This document shows positions 44,849-53,276 of a stretch of DNA of 64,000 bases, one piece after another. The stretch covers positions 1 to 64,000 of the forward strand of contig JAFXAA010000013.1 in assembly GCA_017522105.1 (NCBI GenBank). Direction: 5' to 3'. Every line of letters starts with the position of its first letter. Position 1 is the first letter of the stretch. The stretch is from Bacteroidales bacterium (lineage in GTDB: Bacteria; Bacteroidota; Bacteroidia; Bacteroidales; P3). The position numbers were made by a program, and so were the translations under genes. The notes beneath the pieces were generated by a model. It made no database searches and had not been told where the DNA came from. It saw only the letters and a list, made by a program, of their open reading frames with translations.

Positions 44849-45990
44849 TGCCAAACGGTGCGCTAATCATAGAAGGCCACATACAGGGTCTGTCCAACGT
44901 CCGGGCTCTCGGCGAGAGGGGAATACCCGTATACGTTGCCGACTGCACCCGCTGTATTGCGCAGTACTCCAAGTACTGCACGAAAGCCTTTCGCTGTCCA
45001 CCATTCCTCTCTGATGAATTCATACCCTTTTTGGTACATTTGGGACAAACCGAGAACTTCTCCAACTGGTTGATATTAGCCAGCAACGACCACATAGTTG
45101 AGCAGTTGTCAAAACACAAGCAGGAACTCTCCCCCTACTATTCAGTGGTCGTGCCCGACTACTGCGTCCTGACCAAAATCGTAGACAAACAAGCGCTGGC
45201 ATCACTCGCAGCATCAGTAGGCACTCACGTACCTGCCTCGTGTGACAGTACAAGCATCCAGGACTCCAGGGAAATGCGGTTTCCCGTATTGATAAAGGGT
45301 CGCAACGGTCTCTCATTCTATAAAACACTACACAAGAAGGCCATCATCGCCAACACACCTGAAGAGCTGGCAACCACCGTCAAGGGAATCCCTCCACAGG
45401 TTGATTTCCTTATCCAGGAGAAAATACAAAACTCGCATGATGAGGCAATCTCATTCTCCTGCTTCTCTGTCGATGGTTCCATTAAATCATATTGGATGGG
45501 GGCGAAAATCCGTGAGCATCCTCTCCGTTTCGGAACAGCTACTTTCGCCCAAAGCGTTCTCATACCCGAGTTGCTCACAGAAGCCACACCCCTCATATCC
45601 GCCCTCTCCTACACAGGAATCTGCGAGATTGAGTTTATGTTCGACGAACGGGATGGTCATTACAAACTCATCGAGATAAACCCCCGCACATGGCTATGGG
45701 TCGGGTTGGCCCGGAGATGTGGGTGCGACTTCGCCTTGATGATGTACAACTTCGCCAACGGCATACGACAGACATTCCCGTCCCAATACAAGGTCGGAGT
45801 GAAATGGGTCAACCTTATGACCGACATACCATACTCAGCCAAAGCAATAGCCAAAGGGCACCTGTCCGTCAAGGACTACCTTGCATCGTTCCAGGGAGAA
45901 ACCGTTCATGCCGTATGGAATCTCCACGACCTCAAACCCGCCCTCGTTCTGCCCTTTCTCTCATTCCACATTTTAAAACACCGCCGATGA
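44845..45990 (+). CDS. ATP-grasp ligase-like protein
   Basis: The 381-residue protein has a Rossmann-like N-terminal part (ALIIEGHIQGLSNVRALGE) and an ATP-grasp domain: FPVLIKGRNG with the ATP-binding Lys, DFLIQEKI, and a late metal-site block YKLIEINPRTW. ATP-grasp enzymes join a carboxylate to an amine or similar nucleophile with ATP. With the CapK-like and FemAB-like genes just upstream it could form an activated unit to be attached to the glycan; this is inference. The start has two ATGs in tandem (44845 and 44848). Confidence 0.82.
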   Translation: MMPNGALIIEGHIQGLSNVRALGERGIPVYVADCTRCIAQYSKYCTKAFRCPPFLSDEFIPFLVHLGQTENFSNWLILASNDHIVEQLSKHKQELSPYYSVVVPDYCVLTKIVDKQALASLAASVGTHVPASCDSTSIQDSREMRFPVLIKGRNGLSFYKTLHKKAIIANTPEELATTVKGIPPQVDFLIQEKIQNSHDEAISFSCFSVDGSIKSYWMGAKIREHPLRFGTATFAQSVLIPELLTEATPLISALSYTGICEIEFMFDERDGHYKLIEINPRTWLWVGLARRCGCDFALMMYNFANGIRQTFPSQYKVGVKWVNLMTDIPYSAKAIAKGHLSVKDYLASFQGETVHAVWNLHDLKPALVLPFLSFHILKHRR

Positions 45991-47042
45991 ACATTCTCGT
46001 AGATATTGGCCACCCAGCCCATGTGCACCTGATGAAGTATGCCATCAAGGAGCTCCAGGCTCACGGACACACCGTCACAGTGACCACAAAAGACATCCCC
46101 ATCGTCAGACACCTGCTCGACCACTACGGCATCCAATACATCGTCTTGGGGCACAAGGGGAAATCCTTACACTCAAAGATGCTTCGTCAGATACTCTTCG
46201 ACCTCAAGCTGTGGCGCATCGCCGTCGCCAACCATATTGACGTCGCCACAGGAACCTCCATGACCATCCCGATTGTATCCCGCTTCTGTCGTATGAAATC
46301 CGTCAATATGGACGACGACGATGACGACGTACAACCCCTGTCTGTCAAGTACTCCCATCCATTCTCCAACGCTCGGCTCACCCCAGCTGCGCTCAAGGAA
46401 CATCGACGCTCAAAACACGCTGTATTCTACAACGGAACTCATGAGTTGGCTTACCTCCATCCCAACCGCTTCGCGCCGGATCCGGCTGCACTGCAACACG
46501 CCAATATCACCACGGGGGAACGATTTTTCATACTCCGCCTCGTAGCCTTTAACGCCTACCACGATACAGGCGAGAACGGCATCTCCCCTGAAAATCAACG
46601 AAGACTCATCGAACTCCTGAAACCCCACGGGCGCATTCTCATCACTTCCGAGAAGCCGCTAACCTCCGAGTTTGAACCCTACCGCCTGCCAGTACCGCCC
46701 GAAGAGATACACTCGCTGATGGCCTACAGCTCCCTGTTCCTCGGCGACAGCCAGACCATGACCTCAGAGGCAGCGGTGCTGGGAGTGCCTGCACTGAAAT
46801 GCAACACCTTCGCCGGTCGTCTCTCCGTACCCAACATGCTTGAGCAACGGTACGGTCTCTGCTACGCCTACCTACCATCACAGTTCGATGAGATGTACCA
46901 CCACATAGAGCAACTGCTGGCACGCAACCCCGATGAACTGAAGAAAGAATGGCAGGCCAAGCGGAAAAGAATGCTCAACGAGATGATAGACCCTACCGAG
47001 TTCTTCGTCAACTTTATAGAACATTATGAAAGCCTATCTTGA
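45987..47042 (+). CDS. DUF354 family GT-B-like protein
   Basis: The 351-residue protein starts [20 protein letters not shown] and later has [21 protein letters not shown] (split here: [18 protein letters not shown]), the pattern of DUF354, a group related to UDP-GlcNAc 2-epimerase and GT-B transferases. Family members occur in glycan loci of bacteria and archaea without a firm reaction. It overlaps the preceding gene by 4 nt and the next by 17 nt. Confidence 0.8.
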   Translation: MNILVDIGHPAHVHLMKYAIKELQAHGHTVTVTTKDIPIVRHLLDHYGIQYIVLGHKGKSLHSKMLRQILFDLKLWRIAVANHIDVATGTSMTIPIVSRFCRMKSVNMDDDDDDVQPLSVKYSHPFSNARLTPAALKEHRRSKHAVFYNGTHELAYLHPNRFAPDPAALQHANITTGERFFILRLVAFNAYHDTGENGISPENQRRLIELLKPHGRILITSEKPLTSEFEPYRLPVPPEEIHSLMAYSSLFLGDSQTMTSEAAVLGVPALKCNTFAGRLSVPNMLEQRYGLCYAYLPSQFDEMYHHIEQLLARNPDELKKEWQAKRKRMLNEMIDPTEFFVNFIEHYESLS

Positions 47043-47577
47043 ACTGAAACGGCAACCACTGCCCTTCTACAAACGCACAGGCCTATGGTCTACAATCCGC
47101 CAATCGGCAAGGGTACACGGCTACCGCTGCAGTCTGTGTTTCGCCATCGTGCGGTGGAAAGATCATGTACTGAACCATTGGGCCATGCACTGCCCGTGGA
47201 ATGGATTGAGAATAAGACTGCAACGCTGGCGTGGAGTGCAGATTGGTCACAACGTTCACATCGGCCCGGGCTGCACTCTCGACTATCCCTACCCCTACTT
47301 CGTCGTCATCAAGGACGGCGCCTCGCTGGCCGGCAACGACTATGTGCTGGCACACAGCACCCCCATGGAATACCACAAGAACTGCATGGATGCATTTGTG
47401 GCACCAACCATCATAGGATGCAACGCCTGGGTAGGCGTGAACGTAACCATTCTCCCCGGCGTGACTGTCGGCGATGGTGCCGTGGTGGCTGCTGGTGCCG
47501 TGGTGACCAGAGACGTCCCTCCCAATACCTTGGCCGCCGGAGTGCCGGCAAAGGTCATAAAGACACTTACTCTTTGA
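47026..47577 (+). CDS. Left-handed beta-helix acyltransferase (serine acetyltransferase-like)
   Basis: The 183-residue protein has hexapeptide repeats ([45 protein letters not shown]; cited in parts) and the closing [16 protein letters not shown] found in WbbJ/LacA-type O-acetyltransferases. A likely catalytic His lies in YVLAHSTPM. It would use acetyl-CoA to modify a sugar precursor in the cytoplasm. Confidence 0.88.
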   Translation: MKAYLELKRQPLPFYKRTGLWSTIRQSARVHGYRCSLCFAIVRWKDHVLNHWAMHCPWNGLRIRLQRWRGVQIGHNVHIGPGCTLDYPYPYFVVIKDGASLAGNDYVLAHSTPMEYHKNCMDAFVAPTIIGCNAWVGVNVTILPGVTVGDGAVVAAGAVVTRDVPPNTLAAGVPAKVIKTLTL

Positions 47578-47579
47578 CC

Positions 47580-48317
47580 ATGGACTTCACAATTGAGAAA
47601 TACGAGGTGCTGCTGACGGCGTTGAAGGAACACCAGAACTATTGTATCAGGCATGATGTCGACTTGAGGCCCGAATATTCGCTGCGGCTGGCACAGGTTG
47701 AAGCATCGATGGGTGCGACAGCCACTTACTACTTTCGCTCCATGCACTTTGCATCTCATGCCGAGACCATAAAAGCCATCGTGGCGCTGGGACACAGAGC
47801 AGGATACCACTACGAAAGCCTTACCACGTGCCATGGAGACATCGATTCGGCCTACAACGACTTTTGCCGGAACCTTGAGTGCCTGCGGAGGATTGTGCCT
47901 GTCGAGACGGCCTGTGCCCACGGCAGCCCCCGGTCGCCATGGAACAGCCAAGACATCTGGAAGCTGCACGATATACATGCTCTTGGCATCTCGTATGAGC
48001 CAATGCTCGACACCGATTTCAGTCGCACCCTCTACCTGACCGACACAGGCCGCCGCTGGGATGGCCACCGAGTCAGCGTGCGCGACAAGGTACCACAATA
48101 CCAGGACTTGTGGGTCGCCCAAGGCCTTGTCTTCCACAGAACCGATGATATCATCTACGCTCTGCACAACCACAATCACGCCATCCACCGCTATAGCCTG
48201 CTCATCAACACCCACCCGCAACGATGGATGCCCTTCGGCATGCAATGGGTTGCTGAAGCCAGCCTGCAGCAGGCCAAAAACATAGCCAAACGTGTACTCG
48301 TAGAGGTCAGACACTGA
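47580..48317 (+). CDS. Polysaccharide deacetylase-like protein
   Basis: The 245-residue protein begins with YCIRHDVDLRPEYSLRLAQ, the Arg-His-Asp-Val-Asp block seen in distant NodB/CE4-like proteins of glycan loci, then ATYYFRSM and GHRAGYHYESL. The usual later CE4 His motif is not clear, so activity is uncertain. It starts 2 nt after the preceding stop and is the last gene of the locus, 20 nt before a strong terminator. Confidence 0.7.
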   Translation: MDFTIEKYEVLLTALKEHQNYCIRHDVDLRPEYSLRLAQVEASMGATATYYFRSMHFASHAETIKAIVALGHRAGYHYESLTTCHGDIDSAYNDFCRNLECLRRIVPVETACAHGSPRSPWNSQDIWKLHDIHALGISYEPMLDTDFSRTLYLTDTGRRWDGHRVSVRDKVPQYQDLWVAQGLVFHRTDDIIYALHNHNHAIHRYSLLINTHPQRWMPFGMQWVAEASLQQAKNIAKRVLVEVRH

Positions 48318-48336
48318 CCTGTTACTACTCCCTAAA

Positions 48337-48370
48337 AAAAGGAGCCCCGACAACTGCCGGGGCTCCTTTT
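48337..48370. terminator. Bidirectional intrinsic terminator between glycan locus and OmpA-like gene
   Basis: AAAAGGAGCCCCG pairs with its complement over a short loop, flanked by A7 on the left and a T-run on the right. It ends the plus-strand locus and, read on the minus strand, the wza-wzc-ompA operon, whose last stop codon lies just 4 nt away. Confidence 0.92.
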
Positions 48371-48373
48371 CTT

Positions 48374-49798
48374 TTATCTAATCTTCTGTTTCTCCCACTT
48401 GTCCACTATCCGCTCCGTCTCTTCCGTGCGCAGGATGATGAGCGCCATTCGGTTGTTCTCCTGAGGCTCATACTCCATAATTCCACCAACCGGCACTCGT
48501 ATGAGCTGGTTACCGCTGACGCCGAAGTGGTTGACGAGCATGTTGTACGCAGCCTCGCAACGGCGCTCCGACAGCCACTGGTTGTGACGTGCCGTACCAG
48601 TCAACGAGTCAGCACCGCCAACGATAAAGTACTCAAGCGTATCCTCAAGCTGGTTCAGCTCCTTGGCAAAGTTCTGCAAGCGCTTGCGTCCGTTGTAGTC
48701 AATATCATACTTGTCCAGCTGATAGTATATTATCGTCGCCGGCAAGCCAAGGATGTCGTTGGCATTGAGCAGATCCTCAATGAGGTTGGTCGCCGGATAG
48801 CCGTTGGCGCTCATGTTCTCCAGCTGCATCTGCAGGCTGTCACGCTCCTTGCTGATCTCCCTCAACGCCACAGAGTCGCGCTCGCTCTTCTCGTTCGACA
48901 GGTTCTGCACCGAATCTATCTTGTTGTTCAACCGTTCTATACGGCCTGTGAGCGTAGACACCGTATTGCGTGTGCCGAAGGCCAGGAACTCATGGTTCAC
49001 CTTCTCGCGCGATGCCGTCTTGGTGTAAGGATTATACTTGGTGACATTCTTCAACAGGTTGAACTTTATGCCGATATTGATACTCGGGTTTATATCGAAT
49101 ATTGAGTACGAATTATCATACGGCGTCCAGTCCCAGGTAGACTCCGACCCGAACAGCTCAAGGTTGCCATGCAGAGATATGTGCTTCGACACAATGTATT
49201 CTGCACCGACCCCCAACGAGAAGGCAAGCTCCAGGTTGCGGCGGAAACTGCCCAGCTCAAAATCACCTCTCGGATTGCGCTGCGTGCCATAGAGCATGGA
49301 CATGCCAAGGCCTATTGGCATATACACGTGCCAGCGGTTCCTCTTTCCGGTCTCGTAACCCAGAAGGAAGTTCGTCCAGTCGAAGGTCACAAACCCCAGT
49401 ATGGCGGCAGCGTGTGCGTGGAACGGCGTATACCCGTTCTCACCCACCTGGTCCTCACTGTAGTTGACAAAAGGATGCAAGCCGTACTGCGTCTGACCGT
49501 CCACATTGAAGACATACGCCCGCAGCGATACCGCCACATCGGGTATCACCCACTTGCCGACTTCAACCTTGGCGTTGAAGTTCACCTTGTTCATTCGTCC
49601 CGTCGCACGCAACTCGTTGCCGATGAATGTCTGTATGCCACCCGTCAGCGACATGTACCAGTTGTCGAATGGCGACGCAATGATGTACTGCAACGTATCA
49701 CGGTCGGCGCCCAGTGCGAAGCCGCGCCTGAAAGTCTGCGCAGACAGACTACCTGCTGTGAGCAACAGCAGCATTACCAACAATAGTTTCTTTTTCAT
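48374..49798 (-). CDS. OmpA-family outer-membrane protein
   Basis: The 474-residue protein has a signal peptide (MKKKLLLVMLLLLTAGSLSA-Q) and a predicted beta-barrel of about 250 residues with alternating strands. A short coiled linker (LTGRIERLNNKIDSVQNL) follows, then a C-terminal OmpA-like peptidoglycan-binding domain (YYQLDKYDIDYNGRKRLQNFA, LSERRCEAAYNMLV; cited in parts). In-frame ATGs lie at 49825 and 49804; I chose the one directly before the Lys-Lys-Lys of the signal peptide. It follows the Wzc-like gene with a 23-nt gap and probably belongs to the same operon. Confidence 0.85.
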   Translation of the reverse strand: MKKKLLLVMLLLLTAGSLSAQTFRRGFALGADRDTLQYIIASPFDNWYMSLTGGIQTFIGNELRATGRMNKVNFNAKVEVGKWVIPDVAVSLRAYVFNVDGQTQYGLHPFVNYSEDQVGENGYTPFHAHAAAILGFVTFDWTNFLLGYETGKRNRWHVYMPIGLGMSMLYGTQRNPRGDFELGSFRRNLELAFSLGVGAEYIVSKHISLHGNLELFGSESTWDWTPYDNSYSIFDINPSINIGIKFNLLKNVTKYNPYTKTASREKVNHEFLAFGTRNTVSTLTGRIERLNNKIDSVQNLSNEKSERDSVALREISKERDSLQMQLENMSANGYPATNLIEDLLNANDILGLPATIIYYQLDKYDIDYNGRKRLQNFAKELNQLEDTLEYFIVGGADSLTGTARHNQWLSERRCEAAYNMLVNHFGVSGNQLIRVPVGGIMEYEPQENNRMALIILRTEETERIVDKWEKQKIR

Positions 49799-49821
49799 TC
49801 CCATAACGTGGAGTGGCATGC

Positions 49822-52314
49822 TCATTTGGTGCCCTCCTCTGTGTTTTTATTCATAGTTTTCTTTAGCTTAGAGTCTTTTGTATTTTCTGTCTCGGCATCG
49901 TCAGCATCATAGCCGTAGCCGTAACCATAGCCATAACCGTAACCATAGCCGTAACCGTAGCCGTAACCATAGCCGTAGCCATAGCCATAGCCGTACTTGC
50001 GCTCTATGGGCGTCAGCTTGCGGTAGCGCACACCGTTGAGCAGCACCGCCATATTCGGGAACGAGTGCTCCTGATACAGTTCCTCGATGCTTGCCAGCAT
50101 ACGCTTGTCGAACTTACCATAACGTATGACAAACAAGGTGTTGTCCACCAAGTGTTTTATCACTTCGGTGTCCACCACCAGACCTGTTGGCGCCGAGTCG
50201 AGAATAATGTAGTCATATCTCTTGCGCAGTTCCGCTATCAACACATCCAATCTGCCGTTGCCCATCAACTCCGTGGGGTTTGGCGGTATATGTCCCGTGA
50301 AAATGGCGTCCACACCTTTGCATACAAGGTCGTGCTTTATCAAGCCGTCAATATCGTCACTCTTGCCCGCCAGGTAGCCCGACAAACCATCGTGGCGACG
50401 TGAATAGAACTGGCGCGTCAGCGATCCACGCCTCATGTCGAGGTCCATCACCAGCACCTTCTTGCCGGCGACACCGAGGCTGGCGGCAAGGTTGGCGGAG
50501 ATGAAGGTCTTGCCCATGCCGGCGAGCAGCGACGTCACCAGGTACACACGCGACCGTCCCTCCTCGTTGTTCGTACCGAGGAAGCCCACCTTGGAGCGCA
50601 GCAGCCTGAACGACTCGCACATGGCGTCATGCCCGTTGTCGGCCACCACCACGTCGCGGTCGTCGTCCTTCTCGCGCGCCGGTATCTCGCACAGGAACGG
50701 CGTCGAGGTGCCGGCAATAACATCGTTGTGGTATTTCACCTTCGTGTCGAACAGACGTCGCAGGAAGAAGATTCCCACCGGGATGAGCAGGCCTATCAGC
50801 AAGCCCATCAGGGTGGTGCGCGTCTCGTTGGGAGCCACCGGCCTGCGGTTGACCCTCGCCGGGTCGAGCACCTTGCCGTTGGGCTCTATCGACGGCTGGC
50901 TTATCATCAGCTCCTCGCGGCGACTCAGCAGGTGCAGGTACAGGTCTTCTTTGATTTTCGACACCCTCTCCATGTTCTCCAGATACAGCTGCTGCTGCGG
51001 AACACGGCTCATGTTCGTGGTCGCCGCGTCGGCCGTCATCTTGGCCTCGGCCATGCGCTCCTGCAACACACCCACAAAGACATCGAGCAGCGTGTTCATG
51101 TCGCTATTCAGCCTTTGCAGCTCCACCATCTTCTGCTTCACTATGGGGTTGTTCTGGCTCTGGTATTTCTTCAGCTCCAGCACCAAGGCGTTGTGCTGAG
51201 CTATCAGCTGCGAGATGTGCTCGTCGTCCACCCCCACGTTGTTGGGTATCAAGTGGGCCTCCTCGTTCTCGTTGGACTGTATGAGGTAGCGCGCCATGGT
51301 GAGCTGTTTGTTCAGGCGCTCTATCTCCTCCGAACTCTGTATGCTCGTGGCGAGGTACGACTGACCGTAGGACGAGATGTCCAGCAGCCTGTTCTCTCGC
51401 TTGAAGTTCGCCAGGGCGTTCTCCTGCACGCCGAGGTCGCTCTGCAGCATCTTCAGGCGCTCGTTGATGAAGTCGTAGGTGTAGGCTATGATGCGCTTCT
51501 TGTCCTTCACCGCGTCGTCGTTGTACACCCTTATGGCCTCGTTGATGACGTCGGCGGCGCGTAATGGCGACGCATCCTGCAGCACGATGTTCAGGATGGT
51601 GTTCATCTCGTCGTCGCGGTACACCTGCATGGCCGCCCTGTAGTAGTCCGCCACAGCGTTCATGCTGCGGTGCTCCACATGCAGGGTCTGGCCCACCCAC
51701 GACTCCGTCAGGAACCATGTGGGCTCCATCACTATGCGCCCGAAGGGCATGGCCACCGTGTCGCCGAACACAACCTTGATGTCGTCGTAGCCCTGCTGCC
51801 GCACGATGCATTCCGTCAGGCTGGTCACCTCGGCGTCGAAGGCCACATGATCGTCCTCGCCGTTATCCACGAAGTAGACCTTGAGCGGCGTCTCGCCGTA
51901 GAGGTCCTTCACACGGTTCACAATCTTCGTCTTCGAGGTGTAGAACACGTTGAGGTTCAACGTCCGCGCCACCTCCATCATAGCCGTCTTCGACGAGAAT
52001 ATCATCATCTCGTTGTTGATGGAGCTGTTGTACAGCGACCTGGTGGAGAACATGCTCTTGATCGAAGCCTCGCGCAGCGTGCTCTCCGACGAGCCCGTCG
52101 TCGAACCCTTGATGAGCACCCTCGCCGAACTCTGGTAGACATGGTTCTGGTGGCGCACCGAGTAGCCCGCCACAAAAGCGCCCACTGCAGCACACAGCAG
52201 CAACCAGTGAAGGTTGCGCAACACGATGAACAGCACGTCTTTCACGTGCACCTTGTTGGTGTTCTTCTCGTTGAGGAAGGACATATCCTTGTTGTTGTCT
52301 TTGCTGTCTGCCAT
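49822..52314 (-). CDS. wzc: Wzc-like polysaccharide co-polymerase / bacterial tyrosine kinase
   Basis: The 830-residue protein has a first membrane segment (~residues 28-48), a Wzz domain with long coiled coil, a second membrane segment (~490-512, LMGLLIGLLIPVGIFF) and a cytoplasmic BY-kinase domain. The kinase has Walker A SLLAGMGKT (Lys602), Walker A' VLVMDLDMRRG and Walker B DYIILDSAPTG. The C-terminal tyrosine cluster is extreme: residues 774-802 are 15 Tyr alternating with 14 Gly. Wzc proteins control chain length and export through cycles of autophosphorylation. It is 9 nt downstream of the Wza-like gene, as is usual. Confidence 0.92.
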   Translation of the reverse strand: MADSKDNNKDMSFLNEKNTNKVHVKDVLFIVLRNLHWLLLCAAVGAFVAGYSVRHQNHVYQSSARVLIKGSTTGSSESTLREASIKSMFSTRSLYNSSINNEMMIFSSKTAMMEVARTLNLNVFYTSKTKIVNRVKDLYGETPLKVYFVDNGEDDHVAFDAEVTSLTECIVRQQGYDDIKVVFGDTVAMPFGRIVMEPTWFLTESWVGQTLHVEHRSMNAVADYYRAAMQVYRDDEMNTILNIVLQDASPLRAADVINEAIRVYNDDAVKDKKRIIAYTYDFINERLKMLQSDLGVQENALANFKRENRLLDISSYGQSYLATSIQSSEEIERLNKQLTMARYLIQSNENEEAHLIPNNVGVDDEHISQLIAQHNALVLELKKYQSQNNPIVKQKMVELQRLNSDMNTLLDVFVGVLQERMAEAKMTADAATTNMSRVPQQQLYLENMERVSKIKEDLYLHLLSRREELMISQPSIEPNGKVLDPARVNRRPVAPNETRTTLMGLLIGLLIPVGIFFLRRLFDTKVKYHNDVIAGTSTPFLCEIPAREKDDDRDVVVADNGHDAMCESFRLLRSKVGFLGTNNEEGRSRVYLVTSLLAGMGKTFISANLAASLGVAGKKVLVMDLDMRRGSLTRQFYSRRHDGLSGYLAGKSDDIDGLIKHDLVCKGVDAIFTGHIPPNPTELMGNGRLDVLIAELRKRYDYIILDSAPTGLVVDTEVIKHLVDNTLFVIRYGKFDKRMLASIEELYQEHSFPNMAVLLNGVRYRKLTPIERKYGYGYGYGYGYGYGYGYGYGYGYGYGYGYDADDAETENTKDSKLKKTMNKNTEEGTK
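49909..49995 (-). repeat. Hexamer microsatellite encoding (Tyr-Gly)14-Tyr in Wzc
   Basis: On the minus strand 14 tandem TAYGGY hexamers plus a final TAT encode the tyrosine tail of the kinase. Each repeat gained or lost adds or removes one Tyr-Gly pair without shifting the frame. Confidence 0.95.
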
Positions 52315-52323
52315 AGTTTACGC

Positions 52324-53088
52324 CTATTGTTTAGCCAATGCTCTGTAGAGTGCTATCGATGTCAGGAGCGACGCCACGGACAGCAGCGTCGAAGCCAGGC
52401 CGGTCCAGTAGCTGATCTCTCCGCGCATCGTGCCGGAGCTCATGCCGTCGGTGATGATAAAGTCGTTCTGGTGCAGCATGAAGAAGGGGTCGTTGAACAC
52501 GTCCGACGACCGCGGGTCCAGATAGCGCATCACCATCGTGCCGTTCACCTCGCGCATCACCGCTATGCGGTCCCTCCGCGTGAAGTTGTCCAGGCCTCCG
52601 CTCAGCGCCAGCGCCTCCAGGAAGGTGCAGCGCTCGTTGTTCACGTTGATGACCTTGCCGGTGCCGTTGCCGATGAAGAAAATCTTGAAGTCGTTGAAGC
52701 GCGCCATCACGAAGGGGTCGTCCAGATAGCCGCCCTTGTCGAGCAGCCTCGTGATGGTGTCCTGCAGCTGCAGCCTCGTGAGGCCGGCCACATGCAGCTT
52801 GCCCAGCACAGGGAAGTCGATGTTGCCGTCGATGTCCACCAGGTAGCCGCCCTTGCCGTCGCGCACCACGTTGAACGGCTGCGCCATGTCCTGGCTGGGC
52901 TGCGCGGTGGAGACCACGATGCTCAGATTGTCGTAGGGGGCTATGCGCGCCTCGAAGCGGTCTTCGAGCTCTATCTGGCTGCCGTGCGTCATGTCCTGCA
53001 GGTAGTTGACCCGGCGCGGTGTGACACACGACGTCAGCACCACCGCCGTCAAAGCCATTATTATCTTGATATACTTTATCGCGCGCAT
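52324..53088 (-). CDS. Wza-like polysaccharide export lipoprotein
   Basis: The 254-residue protein has a lipoprotein signal with lipobox VLTS-Cys21 and the polysaccharide export pattern: RIAPYDNLSIVVST, YLVDIDGNIDFPVLGKLHVAGLT (cited as DIDGNIDFPVLG), then a SLBB-like KVINVNNERCTFLEALALSGG (cited as TFLEALALSGG). A C-terminal hydrophobic helix follows (YWTGLASTLLSVASLLTSIA). It would form or line the outer-membrane export channel. It is first in the operon with the Wzc-like kinase. Confidence 0.9.
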   Translation of the reverse strand: MRAIKYIKIIMALTAVVLTSCVTPRRVNYLQDMTHGSQIELEDRFEARIAPYDNLSIVVSTAQPSQDMAQPFNVVRDGKGGYLVDIDGNIDFPVLGKLHVAGLTRLQLQDTITRLLDKGGYLDDPFVMARFNDFKIFFIGNGTGKVINVNNERCTFLEALALSGGLDNFTRRDRIAVMREVNGTMVMRYLDPRSSDVFNDPFFMLHQNDFIITDGMSSGTMRGEISYWTGLASTLLSVASLLTSIALYRALAKQ

Positions 53089-53135
53089 AACGTTAATTTA
53101 AAATAAAACAACGTAAACTCCCTGCTTTTATTGCA

Positions 53136-53145
53136 GGGGGGGGGG
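53136..53145 (-). repeat. Ten-base G homopolymer upstream of the Wza-like gene
   Basis: Ten consecutive G on the plus strand (C on the coding strand) lie 48 nt before the ATG at 53088, next to a small CCTGC/GCAGG hairpin (53121-53137). The length could vary by slipped-strand mispairing and thus change spacing in a promoter or leader. No TAnnTTTG box was found here for the operon. Confidence 0.8.
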
Positions 53146-53202
53146 CAGGAAGAATGTTAAACTTTGTTAAATATCCGGTCTCCCCTCGGCGAGGGATGTC
53201 TT

Positions 53203-53230
53203 CGGGGCGTCGCTCTTTTGCGGCGCCCCG
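53203..53230. other. GC-rich hairpin in the tnaA-wza gap
   Basis: CGGGGCGTCG pairs with CGGCGCCCCG (one G-U wobble) over an 8-nt loop. No T-run follows on either strand, so it is not a standard intrinsic terminator. It could be an mRNA-stabilising stem after tryptophanase. Confidence 0.5.
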
Positions 53231-53276
53231 GAAGGCGTCCGTCATCCGATTCGCTTACGGACCGACTTTCTTATTG

